Assembly (NCBI GenBank): GCA_019359245.1
Contig: JAHHHR010000008.1
Span: 1-64,000 of the forward strand
Source: Nostoc desertorum CM1-VF14
Lineage (GTDB): Bacteria > Cyanobacteriota > Cyanobacteriia > Cyanobacteriales > Nostocaceae
DNA: 64,000 nt
Direction: 5' to 3'
Both the position numbers and the translations under genes were made by a program. This document shows, piece by piece, positions 16,312-24,992 of the stretch. Position 1 is the first letter of the stretch; each line of letters opens with the position of its first letter. The notes under the pieces were generated by a model, which was not told the DNA's origin, did no database searches, and worked only from the letters and a program-made list of their open reading frames with translations.

Positions 16312-16944
16312 ATGCCTAATCAAATTTGGTTATCACAGTTGCAAAAACATCGAGCGATCGCAGTCATCCGCGCCCCAAAAATCGAAGTGGGACAGCAAAT
16401 GGCAATGGCTGTAGCATCTGGGGGAATGCAGTTAATTGAGATTACCTGGAATAGCTCGCGCGCTGGGGAATTAATCAGTCAACTACGTTCAGAATTACCA
16501 GCTTGTACTATTGGCACTGGTACGCTATTCAATGTGCAACAGTTACAAGAAGCGATCGCATCTGGGGCGCAATTTCTCTTCACACCCCATGTTGACCCAG
16601 AAATGATTAAAGCAGCACAAGAAGAAGATGTGCCAATCATCCCAGGAGCTATGACTCCTACAGAAATTGTTACCGCCTGGAGTCAGGGCGCTAGTTGTGT
16701 AAAAGTGTTTCCCGTACAAGCAGTGGGAGGAGTAGACTATATCAAAAGTTTGCAAGGGCCACTAGGTCAGATTCCCTTAATTCCTACTGGCGGCGTGACT
16801 TTAGAAAATGCTAAAGAATTTTTACAAGCCGGAGCGATCGCTGTCGGTTTGAGCGGTGAATTATTTCCCAAAAAGCTTGTCACAGAGGGTAATTGGGAAG
16901 CGATCGCATCTGGAGCAAAAAAGCTGGTACAACAGTTAGGTTAA
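16312..16944 (+). CDS. eda: KDPG/KHG aldolase
   Basis: The 210-residue product is a class I aldolase of the KDPG/KHG (TIM-barrel) family. The Schiff-base lysine lies in CVKVFPVQAVGG, the general-base glutamate in LIEITWNSS, and the phosphate site is GTGTL plus IPTGGVTLEN. It cleaves 2-keto-3-deoxy-6-phosphogluconate to pyruvate and glyceraldehyde 3-phosphate (Entner-Doudoroff route) and often acts on 4-hydroxy-2-oxoglutarate; in cyanobacteria its in vivo role is debated and can involve proline breakdown. Start MPNQIWLSQLQKHRAIAVIR agrees with family length. No edd gene is in the window. Confidence 0.92.
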   Translation: MPNQIWLSQLQKHRAIAVIRAPKIEVGQQMAMAVASGGMQLIEITWNSSRAGELISQLRSELPACTIGTGTLFNVQQLQEAIASGAQFLFTPHVDPEMIKAAQEEDVPIIPGAMTPTEIVTAWSQGASCVKVFPVQAVGGVDYIKSLQGPLGQIPLIPTGGVTLENAKEFLQAGAIAVGLSGELFPKKLVTEGNWEAIASGAKKLVQQLG

Positions 16945-17057
16945 CTTAGAATCAAATCATCAAAAGTTCACGTCTATTAAAGTAATAGATAGGGAAATAA
17001 AGGTGAAAACTGATAAGTTTCTCAAGACTTGATGATTTAAGTGTGAGTGTATCTAAA

Positions 17058-17573
17058 ATGAAAAAACTGATTGATACTGACTGGGTGCGTCGCTTACAAA
17101 TACTCCTCACTGGTACAGCACTATCCGTAAGTGTTTTTACTACTACTGGAACCAGTGAAGTTTGGGCGAATTCCAAAAATCAAGTGATTGCACAAAAAAT
17201 CCAGACATTACAAAAATCGGATAAACGCTGGATTCAAATTGATCTTTCAAAGCAACGGTTAATAGCTTGGGAAGGTGACAGAGTGGTTTATGGAAGTGCT
17301 ATTTCCTCTGGCAAAAAATCCACTCCCACTCTTATTGGTACTTTTAATATTCAATCCAAGTTCAAAACTACACGGATGCGAGGAAGCGGCTATGACGTTC
17401 CCAATGTTCCTCATGCGATGTTTTACCAAGGTAATTATGGTATTCACGGAGCTTACTGGCATAAAAGGTTTGGCACTCCAGTCAGCCACGGTTGTGTGAA
17501 TCTCGCACCGAAACATGCTAAATGGTTATTTGAGTGGGCATCGGTAGGGACACCAGTAGTAATTCAGAAATAG
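17058..17573 (+). CDS. L,D-transpeptidase (YkuD domain), paralogue 1
   Basis: The 171-residue protein has an N-terminal signal segment (LLTGTALSVSVFTTT...VWA) and a YkuD domain starting RWIQIDLSKQRLIAWEGDRV. The active site is HGAYWHKRFG followed by SHGCVNL with the nucleophile Cys146. L,D-transpeptidases make 3-3 peptidoglycan cross-links or attach proteins to peptidoglycan in the periplasm. ATG 17058 was chosen; GTG 17043 is in frame and adds five residues. The gene at 18076 is a close paralogue. A hairpin follows at 17640. Antisense open frames over the active-site region are shadows. Confidence 0.9.
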   Translation: MKKLIDTDWVRRLQILLTGTALSVSVFTTTGTSEVWANSKNQVIAQKIQTLQKSDKRWIQIDLSKQRLIAWEGDRVVYGSAISSGKKSTPTLIGTFNIQSKFKTTRMRGSGYDVPNVPHAMFYQGNYGIHGAYWHKRFGTPVSHGCVNLAPKHAKWLFEWASVGTPVVIQK

Positions 17574-18075
17574 TAGGTGAAGCAACCAAAAGGCAATTTA
17601 GAGAAAATCATTAATAACAACGAATCAAGACAATTGAGTGATTCCCAGCAATATTTTATGCTGGGAATCTTCGGAGTCGGAATTACAAAATTTGAAATAA
17701 AATAGAGAAGAGGGCATTTAACGATTTTCCCAAAAATAAGCGTAAATCCTGACAATTGCTGTGTGAAATTAAAAATGCAAATATAGCTTTGGGGAAAGTT
17801 TGTATTTAGGCATTTAAATGACAGATTTTTTGTATAAATGTCCTTTGTAATTAGTCATGAGTCATTGGTCATTAGTTAGAACTCATCATTTAATCAAAGA
17901 CAAATGACAAATGTGCAAATTAGATGCAGATTAGCTTAGGACTTGTTTTGAAAAGCATTAGCGGATGAATTGCGTAAATCCTCAACAGGAAGTGAGTAGC
18001 CGATCTGGAAATTTGTAATTTTCTATAAAATTACTTCACTTCATAATTTTTGCGTAGTTTAGAAGGTGAGGCATA
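17574..18075. other. spacer between the two L,D-transpeptidase genes
   Basis: The 502-bp spacer contains the hairpin at 17640-17669 and AT-rich sequence including a GTCATTAGTTAG/GTCATGAGTCATTGG repeat around 17855-17880. No coding signal was recognised. The length argues that the two paralogues have separate promoters. Confidence 0.4.
17640..17669. repeat. GATTCCCAGCA hairpin downstream of L,D-transpeptidase 1
   Basis: Arms GATTCCCAGCA (17640-17650) and TGCTGGGAATC (17659-17669) form a perfect 11-bp stem with an 8-nt AT-rich loop. It may terminate the upstream gene although the downstream sequence is TTCGG rather than a T-tract. Confidence 0.6.
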
Positions 18076-18615
18076 ATGCAATCTTGGATTCGCAGTGGTA
18101 GGATTCGTTCTTCAGGAACTTTTTGTACAAGCGTGGCACTGATGGTGGCAACTCTATTTTCTTGGTCATCACCTTTAGCTGGTACACCCGACTTTACTAC
18201 AGCAACAGCCGCGTCAACGAATGAAAACAGCTTCACTGCATCTAATATTAGGCAAACATCCCAACCTCGCTGGATTGAAATTGACTTGTCAGAGCAACGC
18301 TTACGTGCATGGGAAGGTAAAAGACTTGTTTATTCATATCGCATTTCTGGAGGCAAGCGATCGACTCCCACACCCATAGGTAGATTTCGGATTAATTCTA
18401 AGTATCGCACTCACCGGATGCGAGGCAGAGGCTACAATATTCCTGATGTTCCTTACACAATGTATTTCTACAGAGGCTATGCCATCCACGGCGCTTACTG
18501 GCACAATCGTTTTGGAACTCCAGTTAGCCACGGTTGCGTGAATTTACCTGTTAAGCAAGCACGTAATGTTTACAACTGGGCTAGGAATGGAACTTTAGTG
18601 GTGGTGCGGAAATAA
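18076..18615 (+). CDS. L,D-transpeptidase (YkuD domain), paralogue 2
   Basis: The 179-residue protein has an N-terminal hydrophobic export segment ([15 protein letters not shown]...AGT) and a YkuD domain beginning [20 protein letters not shown]. The catalytic motif is [20 protein letters not shown] with Cys154 as nucleophile. It is about two-thirds identical to the upstream paralogue over the domain and has a slightly longer linker (Thr/Ala/Ser rich) after the signal. It should remodel periplasmic peptidoglycan by L,D-cross-linking. A 15-bp inverted repeat at 18646 follows the stop. Confidence 0.9.
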   Translation: MQSWIRSGRIRSSGTFCTSVALMVATLFSWSSPLAGTPDFTTATAASTNENSFTASNIRQTSQPRWIEIDLSEQRLRAWEGKRLVYSYRISGGKRSTPTPIGRFRINSKYRTHRMRGRGYNIPDVPYTMYFYRGYAIHGAYWHNRFGTPVSHGCVNLPVKQARNVYNWARNGTLVVVRK

Positions 18616-18645
18616 TTCGTAATTAAGAGTTGCAATTCTGCCTTT

Positions 18646-18685
18646 GATGTAGGGTGCGTTTACCGAGTGTAATGCACCCTACATC
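18646..18685. repeat. GATGTAGGGTGCGTT inverted repeat
   Basis: GATGTAGGGTGCGTT (18646-18660) and AATGCACCCTACATC (18671-18685) form a 15-bp stem with one G-T pair and a 10-nt loop. It shares the GGGTGCGTT core with the palindrome at 14256 and is an interspersed repeat that may double as a terminator. Confidence 0.65.
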
Positions 18686-18726
18686 ACTGCTAGACTAAAA
18701 ACACATCTTCAAGGGATTCAGGAGCT

Positions 18727-19293
18727 ATGAGCTACTCAACTACTCAACTACTTACCCTGGAGGAGTTTCTGAAGCTCCCAGAAACAAAGCCTGCAAGTGA
18801 ATACATTAACGGTGAGATTATTTCTAAGCCAATGCCAAAAGGGAAGCATAGTCGATTGCAGCTAAGACTTTGCAATAGCATCAACGAAGTAGCAGAAAGC
18901 CAAAAAATTGCTTATGCATTCCCAGAGTTGCGCTGTAGCTTTGGTATCCGCTCAATTGTTCCTGATGTATCGGTTTTTAACTGGTCACGAATTCCCTTTG
19001 ATGCTGATAGGGAAGTCCCTAACGATTTTTTGCTGTGGCCAGATTGGACAATTGAAATTCTCTCCCCAGAACAGAGTTCAAACCGAGTAATTGGCAACAT
19101 CCTTTATTGCTTACAGCATGGTTGCCGGCTAGGATGGTTAGTTGATCCAACGGATCGCTCAATTTTGGTTTTCCGTGCAGGTCAACAACCAGAGTTATTG
19201 CGAAAGAGCGATCGCTTAGAAATTTTAGAAGAAATTAACTTAGAAATAACAGTAGAGCAAATTTTTAGTTGGCTGAAGATGGAAAATAGCTAG
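18727..19293 (+). CDS. Uma2 family endonuclease-fold protein, tandem copy 1
   Basis: The 188-residue protein is a compact Uma2/DUF820 member. It opens LTLEEFLKLPETKPASEYIN, the recognisable head of the family, followed by GEIISKPMPKGKHSRLQ, the PDVSVF strand, IEILSPEQ with the conserved acidic residue and LGWLVDPTDRSILVF at the end of the core. AGGAG sits 6 nt before the ATG. It is followed 82 bp later by a paralogue with nearly the same first 120 bases. Function is unknown; the PD-(D/E)XK-like core suggests DNA cleavage, but the basic residue position reads NRVIGNILYC, so catalytic competence is uncertain. Confidence 0.88.
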   Translation: MSYSTTQLLTLEEFLKLPETKPASEYINGEIISKPMPKGKHSRLQLRLCNSINEVAESQKIAYAFPELRCSFGIRSIVPDVSVFNWSRIPFDADREVPNDFLLWPDWTIEILSPEQSSNRVIGNILYCLQHGCRLGWLVDPTDRSILVFRAGQQPELLRKSDRLEILEEINLEITVEQIFSWLKMENS

Positions 19294-19375
19294 CAGAAGA
19301 ATTAGTTTAGTCTGCGGCAATAAAAGCGATCGTTTTGCTAAAGTGAGAGCACATTCCATATAAGATTTAGGAGCT

Positions 19376-19939
19376 ATGAGCGCTACAACTACTCAACCTC
19401 TAACCCTGGAGGAGTTTCTGAAGCTCCCAGAAACAAAGCCTACAAGTGAATATATTAACGGTGAGATTATTTCTAAGCCAATGCCGAAAGGGAGACACAG
19501 CCGCTTGCAAGGCAAACTTGGTGCTGTTATTAATGAAGTCACGGAGAATCAGAAAATTGCCTATGCATTTCCCGAATTACGGTGTAGTTTTGGGGAACGG
19601 TCAATTGTACCTGATGTAGCTGTATTTCAGTGGGGACGCATACCATTCACCGTTGATAATGAAGTACCTGATAATTTTGAGCTTCCACCAGACTGGACGA
19701 TTGAGATTCTTTCGCCAGAACAAAAACCCAACAAAGTAATTGGAAATATTCTCTACTGTCTAAAGTATGGTAGCCGCCTTGGATGGTTTCTTGACCCTGA
19801 TGATTTCAGTATTTTGGTATTTCTACCAGAGCAACAGCCAGTGCTACTCCAGGGAGAAGATTTTTTGCCTGTATTACCAGAAATTGAACTTACACTAACC
19901 GTCAATCAAGTTTTTGGATGGTTAAAGATGGGTGGTTAG
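19376..19939 (+). CDS. Uma2 family endonuclease-fold protein, tandem copy 2
   Basis: The 187-residue protein is a paralogue of the gene just upstream. The head LTLEEFLKLPETKPTSEYIN differs by one residue, and the nucleotide sequence including the AGGAGCTATGAGC start region is almost the same, while the C-terminal half has diverged. It keeps SIVPDVAVFQWGRIPF, IEILSPEQKPNKVIGNILYC and LGWFLDPDDFSILVF. Unlike copy 1 it has a lysine in the KPNKVIGN segment where the family expects a basic active-site residue. Both were probably made by local tandem duplication. Confidence 0.88.
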   Translation: MSATTTQPLTLEEFLKLPETKPTSEYINGEIISKPMPKGRHSRLQGKLGAVINEVTENQKIAYAFPELRCSFGERSIVPDVAVFQWGRIPFTVDNEVPDNFELPPDWTIEILSPEQKPNKVIGNILYCLKYGSRLGWFLDPDDFSILVFLPEQQPVLLQGEDFLPVLPEIELTLTVNQVFGWLKMGG

Positions 19940-20024
19940 AAATAACTCGCCTGGAATGATAAGGTGCGACACCAAATAGCTCATCGTAGACATCGCTCTC
20001 TGGCGAAAAACAAATATAGATATA

Positions 20025-20049
20025 AATCATGTCTATAATAGACATAATT
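20025..20049. promoter_or_regulatory. palindromic operator upstream of the toxin-antitoxin pair
   Basis: ATGTCTAT-A-ATAGACAT at 20029-20045 is a perfect 8-bp inverted repeat around one base, extended on both sides by AAT...ATT (20025-20049). It lies 26 bp before the antitoxin ATG at 20071. Phd-type antitoxins bind such palindromes to repress their own promoter, so this is the likely operator; binding is inferred. Confidence 0.7.
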
Positions 20050-20070
20050 ATGAATAAAAGAGGTAGGAGA

Positions 20071-20361
20071 ATGAACTGGAGAATTGCAGAAGCGAAACAA
20101 AGGTTCTCCGAACTAATTCATGCTGTAACTAAAGAACCGCAACTCATCTACAACCGAAATGAACTGGTGGCTGTTGTTGTTGAAGCTGAAATGTTTGAGG
20201 AATTCTTGACGTGGCGCAAGCAACGCGAAAAGTTTTCTTTAGCCGATGCCTTCAAAGAACTACGTCAGATAGCTGCTGAAGAAGATTATATTCTCGAAGT
20301 ACCCTCCCGCCAAGACCGTCCTAACCCTTTCGCTGATACCATTGATGACTTTTCTGTGTGA
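20071..20361 (+). CDS. Phd/YefM-type antitoxin
   Basis: The 96-residue protein fits the Phd/YefM antitoxin family: MNWRIAEAKQRFSELIHAVT is the DNA-binding N-terminus, followed by EPQLIYNRNELVAVVVEAE, and the C-terminal half (LADAFKELRQIAAEEDYILE, then PNPFADTIDDF) is the flexible toxin-wrapping tail. The start at ATG 20071 is chosen because GAGGTAGGAGA precedes it; an in-frame ATG at 20029 falls inside the operator palindrome. It overlaps the toxin gene by 17 bp, a typical toxin-antitoxin arrangement. Confidence 0.88.
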   Translation: MNWRIAEAKQRFSELIHAVTKEPQLIYNRNELVAVVVEAEMFEEFLTWRKQREKFSLADAFKELRQIAAEEDYILEVPSRQDRPNPFADTIDDFSV

Positions 20362-20740
20362 CACTAACATTATCAGCGAATTAGTAAGGCTGCAACCTAA
20401 CTCTGGTGTAGTGAAATGGGCAGAAAAAGTTTCCTCAATAGTTCTGAGTGGAATCACCGTTGAAGAAATATTTTACGGGCTGACATCCAAGCCTAACCCC
20501 AGAATTCAAATATGGTTTGAGAGCTTTTTGGAAAATAACTGTCAAGTATTGCCCATCACCATTGAAATTGCCAAGCGCTCCGGGGAATTGCGAGGTCAAC
20601 TAAGATTAAGTGGGAAAACACACACCCAAGCAGATATGATGATTGCTGCTACTGCTCAAATTCATCAATTGACTTTAGTAACGCGCAACATCCGGGATTT
20701 CGACGGTTGCGGTATCCCACTTTTAAATCCTTTTAGCTAA
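20345..20740 (+). CDS. vapC: PIN domain toxin (VapC type)
   Basis: The 131-residue protein is a PIN-domain ribonuclease. Acidic residues expected for metal binding are at Asp6 (FLCDTNIISEL), Glu40/41 (TVEEIFYGL), Asp97 (HTQADMMIAA) and Asp118/120 (NIRDFDGCG). VapC toxins cut RNA, often tRNA, and are silenced by the antitoxin encoded just upstream, whose last codons overlap this start. ATG 20345 is the likely start; a TTG at 20342 is in frame. The stop codon abuts the stop of the convergent Hsp70-family gene with no spacer. Confidence 0.92.
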   Translation: MTFLCDTNIISELVRLQPNSGVVKWAEKVSSIVLSGITVEEIFYGLTSKPNPRIQIWFESFLENNCQVLPITIEIAKRSGELRGQLRLSGKTHTQADMMIAATAQIHQLTLVTRNIRDFDGCGIPLLNPFS

Positions 20741-22339
20741 TTAACTCAACTGTGCCACAAGTTGATTTTCCAACAGCGTATCATTCGTTAACAAGTCTTC
20801 AACGGTGATTCGCAAAAATCGTTGCTCATCAACTTGAAAAAGAATTTTGATGCGATCGCTTCCAGGATATCCGGCTGGTGTCAGTTGGGCAATTGTCCTC
20901 GCACCTTCTTGATCGTTGAGAGGTTTGACGCTGGTTTCAGTATTGTCCATACGGCGAGTAATTAAGCGATCGCCATCAAAATAAACTTCGGTACTACCCG
21001 TATCTGCTCCCAATTCTCCCATAATTAGTTCAATGCTAGGCTGATTTTCCACTGAAGCGCCTAAGACTAATTCCACTGGTTGACTCATCGGGTATGCTTG
21101 TCCAGCTTTAATTAAAGAATGCCATTTGTGACGCTGATTGCGGCGATCCCAGTAGCGGATTCCATAACTATGGTAGAGAAAGTCTTTGATTTGTACGCCT
21201 TGAGCTAACTGTAATGCACCTTGAGCGATCGCTTCAAAGGGACGTTCGCAACGGATTTTTTCTGGCTCAAAATACTGTTTTATCCATGTCTGCACTGCTG
21301 GTAATTGCACTGTGCCACCAACTAACAAAACTGCATTAATATCTGGAAGTTCTATTCCTTGGCGTCTTGCTTGCTGCAACAGCGTCGTCATCGACTCATC
21401 TAGTAACTCAAAAAATGCGTGTTCTTTAAGGATATTTTCAAAAGTGTCGCGGTTTAATTCCAATTCATAGCTTTCAAATGTCTCATCATCAAAATAAACT
21501 TCACTAGCTTGGTTTTGGGTTGATAGCTGAATTTTTACCCGTTCTGCCAATCGCGTTGTTAAGGGACTTACCGCCAGTTCTTGAGTTTTGGCAAAGTAAT
21601 CTACTAACCAATTATCAATATCAGTACCGCCCAGATTTTGCCCAGCTTTTGCCAGGACACGAGCAGTTTTGACTTTTTGCCTTGAATCTTCAGCCAGGGA
21701 CTTATTACCCCACTTGAGGAGAAATCCTAGTGGCTTTGTGGTTGCTTGCACACTTTGATCCAATCGGACAAGAGACAAATCCAAAGTACCGCCACCAAAG
21801 TCAATCACCAAAAGATTTTCTTGATCTGCCAAGCCATAACCCAAGGCGGCGGCTGTGGGTTCATCCAGCATCCGCACTTGTTCGACGGGGAGGGCTTGAC
21901 AAACTGTCCCCAACCAGTGACGATAAGCTTCAAAACTATCTACAGGTACGGTTAATACTAGAGAATCTAACCCCCCTTCCAGGGGTGCTAGTTCTTCAAT
22001 TACTTTGGTGAGGAACCATTCCCCTACTTGCTCAAAGGTGACAATTTGCCCATCTAGTTCGGGTAAGAAACCTTGGATATCTGCACCAATACCCCGCTTG
22101 AAGCTGCGGAAAAATCGAGTTTCGCCTTTGAGGTCAAGACCGCGATCGCGTACTTGTTGCCCTACTAAGACTTGATTTTTTGTTGCGTCTTCAACATAAA
22201 CCAAGCTAGGAATCAGTGGCGGATTGAGACTTTGTTTAATTGATAAACCTGGTAAATTCAGGGTTTCTGGCTGCTGGGTTACAGGGTTCCAACGAGCAAT
22301 GACTGTGTTGCTAGTACCAAAATCGATTGCGATCGCCAT
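20741..22339 (-). CDS. Hsp70 family protein (DnaK-like ATPase)
   Basis: The 532-residue protein has the actin-like ATPase core of Hsp70: AIDFGTSNTVIARW (phosphate 1), LLVIDFGGGTLDLSLVRL (phosphate 2), LDEPTAAALGYGL (connect region) and AVLLVGGTVQLPAV (adenosine). The C-terminal part, about residues 390-532, is shorter than the DnaK substrate-binding domain and lacks the helical lid, so it is a divergent Hsp70 relative and not DnaK itself. Such proteins are common in cyanobacteria and their clients are unknown. It is cytoplasmic. The end abuts the vapC stop codon. Confidence 0.9.
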   Translation of the reverse strand: MAIAIDFGTSNTVIARWNPVTQQPETLNLPGLSIKQSLNPPLIPSLVYVEDATKNQVLVGQQVRDRGLDLKGETRFFRSFKRGIGADIQGFLPELDGQIVTFEQVGEWFLTKVIEELAPLEGGLDSLVLTVPVDSFEAYRHWLGTVCQALPVEQVRMLDEPTAAALGYGLADQENLLVIDFGGGTLDLSLVRLDQSVQATTKPLGFLLKWGNKSLAEDSRQKVKTARVLAKAGQNLGGTDIDNWLVDYFAKTQELAVSPLTTRLAERVKIQLSTQNQASEVYFDDETFESYELELNRDTFENILKEHAFFELLDESMTTLLQQARRQGIELPDINAVLLVGGTVQLPAVQTWIKQYFEPEKIRCERPFEAIAQGALQLAQGVQIKDFLYHSYGIRYWDRRNQRHKWHSLIKAGQAYPMSQPVELVLGASVENQPSIELIMGELGADTGSTEVYFDGDRLITRRMDNTETSVKPLNDQEGARTIAQLTPAGYPGSDRIKILFQVDEQRFLRITVEDLLTNDTLLENQLVAQLS

Positions 22340-22550
22340 ATTTTATATTTATTATCTCGCACGAAGAGGCCAAGATTACTTTATTTTTGATTATTCTCTA
22401 TAAGCCATCAACAATGCAATTGATAATCCAACAGTCGTTTGGGAAAATAAACAGGCGATACTTACGGTGGCAAGCTACGCAAAAAACAATTTGACGCAAA
22501 ATCAATAGTTTCGGCATAGCTACCACTACTTTTAAAGCTTTATTCCTAAC

Positions 22551-22790
22551 TCAATCTTCATGCCGTAACTGCCATGCTGCACCGCAAGCGGCCCCAGCCC
22601 CAGCTACCAGTCCGGTACTCATTCCTAGTATAGTTTTTTGGATTGGATCTTGGGTTAGACATTCACTTGTAACCTTACTGTCTTCCAAGCAGAGACTGCT
22701 TTCTGCCCAAGCAGCAGTACCTCCTAAAATTACACCAATTACACTACAAGAAACAACTAACAGCAAAAGGCGTCCGTTTTTTCTAACCAT
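22551..22790 (-). CDS. small membrane-associated hypothetical protein
   Basis: The 79-residue product starts MVRKNGRLLLLVVSCSVIGV with a basic end and hydrophobic core that could be a signal peptide (cleavage near AAWAES) or a membrane anchor. A short segment with two cysteines (SSLCLEDSKVTSECL) follows, then a glycine/alanine-rich second hydrophobic helix (GMSTGLVAGAGAACGAAW). I do not recognise a family. ATG at 22790 is used; a TTG five codons earlier is in frame. Confidence 0.55.
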   Translation of the reverse strand: MVRKNGRLLLLVVSCSVIGVILGGTAAWAESSLCLEDSKVTSECLTQDPIQKTILGMSTGLVAGAGAACGAAWQLRHED

Positions 22791-23333
22791 AGATAGATGT
22801 GTCAAAGATTAAAGATAGTGATTGACTCTCAATTACTTTACACATACTTGCTAGCAAATGTCAGCTGGTTTCAAGATAACTAGCTGCTATTGAAAACTTA
22901 GACAGTATTAAAAAATCTGATTGGACATCGCAGGTATCTTAAAAAATAACCTCTGGGGAAAAATATTATTAGAGAAACGCATCTTAATTTCCTAAGAAAG
23001 GCTAATAAGCAGTTTAAAATTATCTAGATCATCGCAAAACTTCCTGAACTCATCAACAAAACAAATAATCTTTTTGATAAAATTATTGTTTTCTGCGAAT
23101 GACAAAACAGGGTTAAGTTAATTGTGAGCAAGACTAATTTAGATGCGTTTACTCTGGGGATATCACCATAGGTTTTTCATAAAGACATTAGAACAGCAAA
23201 ATATTTTAAGCAAAATATTTTAAACATCTATTTATTTATAATACTATTTCCTCCTTCTCAAAAACAGGTCAAAATTAATTTTGCTTGTAATTAAGATTAC
23301 AAAATGGACTTATTAATCGTATAGCTCATATTT
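22791..23333. other. AT-rich intergenic region
   Basis: The 543-bp spacer has no recognisable gene. It contains a short direct duplication, GCAAAATATTTTA, near 23195-23225. No RNA gene or palindrome was recognised. Confidence 0.4.
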
Positions 23334-24320
23334 TTACCTCTTTTGAGGCACTAATACAGGCAGTTGACGTTCACCTGCTACCAATTTAGCGTGTTGTCCA
23401 ACAGTCAAAACATTAAACTGACTGGATATAAGTTCCAAACTTTTGTTTACTATTGCCAGCTTTTTGTAGGTAGGAAGGCTCATTCCAGGGAAGAATGATA
23501 GCTCTGGCACATCCTCTTGACTTACAAAGTCTGTAGGATGGAATAGCAACGAAGGCTGGACATGGGTAAGTTTACACAGCCACAGGGCAATTCGCAGGTA
23601 GAGTAACGCTACTTCCGAAGAAAATGTACTCAGGTACATTATGTAACTGAAGTGAATGGGAACCTTGAAAATTGGCATGGTGGTAACGGGAATTTCAGTT
23701 AATTTATCTTTACCCATCTTCCACTCATAAGGTTTTAGGGGCTGCAAACCGTCTTTAAAACCGCCAAACAAGGCTTCGCGTTTCTTACGTTCTTCCTTGC
23801 TCAGTTTACAGGTCATTAAATAATAAGCTCGTGCGATGGGCCCCAAAAATGTGGGAAAAGTTGAAGCATCATATTCGTATCCCCGTCGTGCTAAAACTTT
23901 CAATACCGCAGGAGAAAAACTGTATCCAGGTCCCCGAAAGCCGATAGGATGTTGATGAGTGACGCGCTTGATATGTTCTTCGGCCAATGCTACTTCTTGT
24001 TCAATCTCATCCTCTGAATACAGATGTAGCCAAGGATCATGGTAAAATGAATGATTGCCAATTTCGTGACCTGCGATCGCGATCGCTTGTAATGCCTTGG
24101 TGTTCTTTTCCAGCGCCGCATCCTGGCCCACAATGAATACTGTGATTGTCAAATCCCATTGTTGAAAAATATCTAAGAAACGAGGAACTGCAATATCTAA
24201 GTAAGACGGGAAAGCCTCCCAACCTGGAGCGCCCTGATTTTTTAGAAAAGACCAAACATTATCCAAATCTAAAGAAAGACTAGCTATTGGTTTGTTTCCT
24301 TGTCGCTTGGTTTTCATCAT
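23334..24320 (-). CDS. polysaccharide deacetylase family protein
   Basis: The 328-residue protein carries a NodB-homology domain: SLSLDLDNVW holds the first metal-binding aspartates, GHEIGNHSFYHDPW the histidine pair of motif 2, and GFRGPGYSFSP is motif 3. The arrangement fits carbohydrate esterase family 4 (xylan/chitin/peptidoglycan deacetylases), with a long C-terminal extension including LLFHPTDFVSQED (motif 5-like). No signal peptide is visible, which fits enzymes acting on cytoplasmic sugar precursors or lipid-linked intermediates. Related enzymes take part in exopolysaccharide assembly; no such cluster directly surrounds it. Confidence 0.85.
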   Translation of the reverse strand: MMKTKRQGNKPIASLSLDLDNVWSFLKNQGAPGWEAFPSYLDIAVPRFLDIFQQWDLTITVFIVGQDAALEKNTKALQAIAIAGHEIGNHSFYHDPWLHLYSEDEIEQEVALAEEHIKRVTHQHPIGFRGPGYSFSPAVLKVLARRGYEYDASTFPTFLGPIARAYYLMTCKLSKEERKKREALFGGFKDGLQPLKPYEWKMGKDKLTEIPVTTMPIFKVPIHFSYIMYLSTFSSEVALLYLRIALWLCKLTHVQPSLLFHPTDFVSQEDVPELSFFPGMSLPTYKKLAIVNKSLELISSQFNVLTVGQHAKLVAGERQLPVLVPQKR

Positions 24321-24992
24321 GAGTTCAAGTACTTGGATAATTATTAAAGGTAAATATAGATAGTATTAGATTTGGGTTTTATCGCTCAAGTTTTGTTCTT
24401 CGACTCAGCGCTGGTTTTAGGGGAAATCTCAAGTCAAAAGGTTGCTGGCTCATCTGATCATTTTCAAAATCAATAGTGATTTTAAGAGCAGCACCCTCTA
24501 GGCGTAGCTCGTCGTAGACATCGCCTCGATTGAACACTAAGAAGCGTCCCATATTTGTAAACAAATTCTGTTTGTTTCAAAACTTACGCAAAAATCGCTA
24601 AAAAGCTGAATTTATCAGAGATACATAGTAGCTTGCCGCAGGATACTGCCAAGACGCCAATAACGCCTTCTCTGCGAGAGGCTTCCGCCAACGCGCAGCG
24701 TCTCGTAGAGGAGAATTCTTAGGGTGTAAGTCCTATGTCTAAAAGATATTTCCGTGAATTAGCTAATGGGTTTTCAGCGCTCCTTTAATCTCGACTTGAT
24801 CAGCCCTTCAGATAACTGTTTACCCTGATATTTAATTACTGGTCATCAATATATCATAACCAAAACACATTTAAACATATAAGTAAGTTTTAGCGATTGT
24901 GCTAGATATAGAAGTAATTAATGATTTGGATACTTAATTTCTATACATCACTTCCAATAAAAAGCGATTATACAAAAAGTTTTATCCACATC
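24321..24992. other. intergenic region with interspersed repeats
   Basis: The 672-bp spacer contains GGCGTAGCTCGTCGTAGACA-type repeat sequence (about 24498-24522) and the palindromic repeat at 24669-24716. A 61-codon minus-strand open frame (24379-24564) overlaps the first repeat and is not convincing as a gene. Confidence 0.45.
24669..24716. repeat. interspersed palindromic repeat (CTTCTCTGCGAGAGGCTTCC type)
   Basis: The sequence starts CTTCTCTGCGAGAGGCTTCC and ends GCGTCTCGTAGAGGAGA, and the halves are partly complementary, so it can fold. The TTCTCTnCnAGAGGCTTC block recurs inside the aroE gene around 40383-40402. This family of palindromic repeats is familiar from Nostoc-type genomes. 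Confidence 0.65.

Noticed and set aside
24379..24564. 61-codon minus-strand open frame
   Set aside because: It includes a GTAGCTCGTCGTAGACATCGCC repeat and lacks a recognisable family; a decayed gene cannot be excluded.
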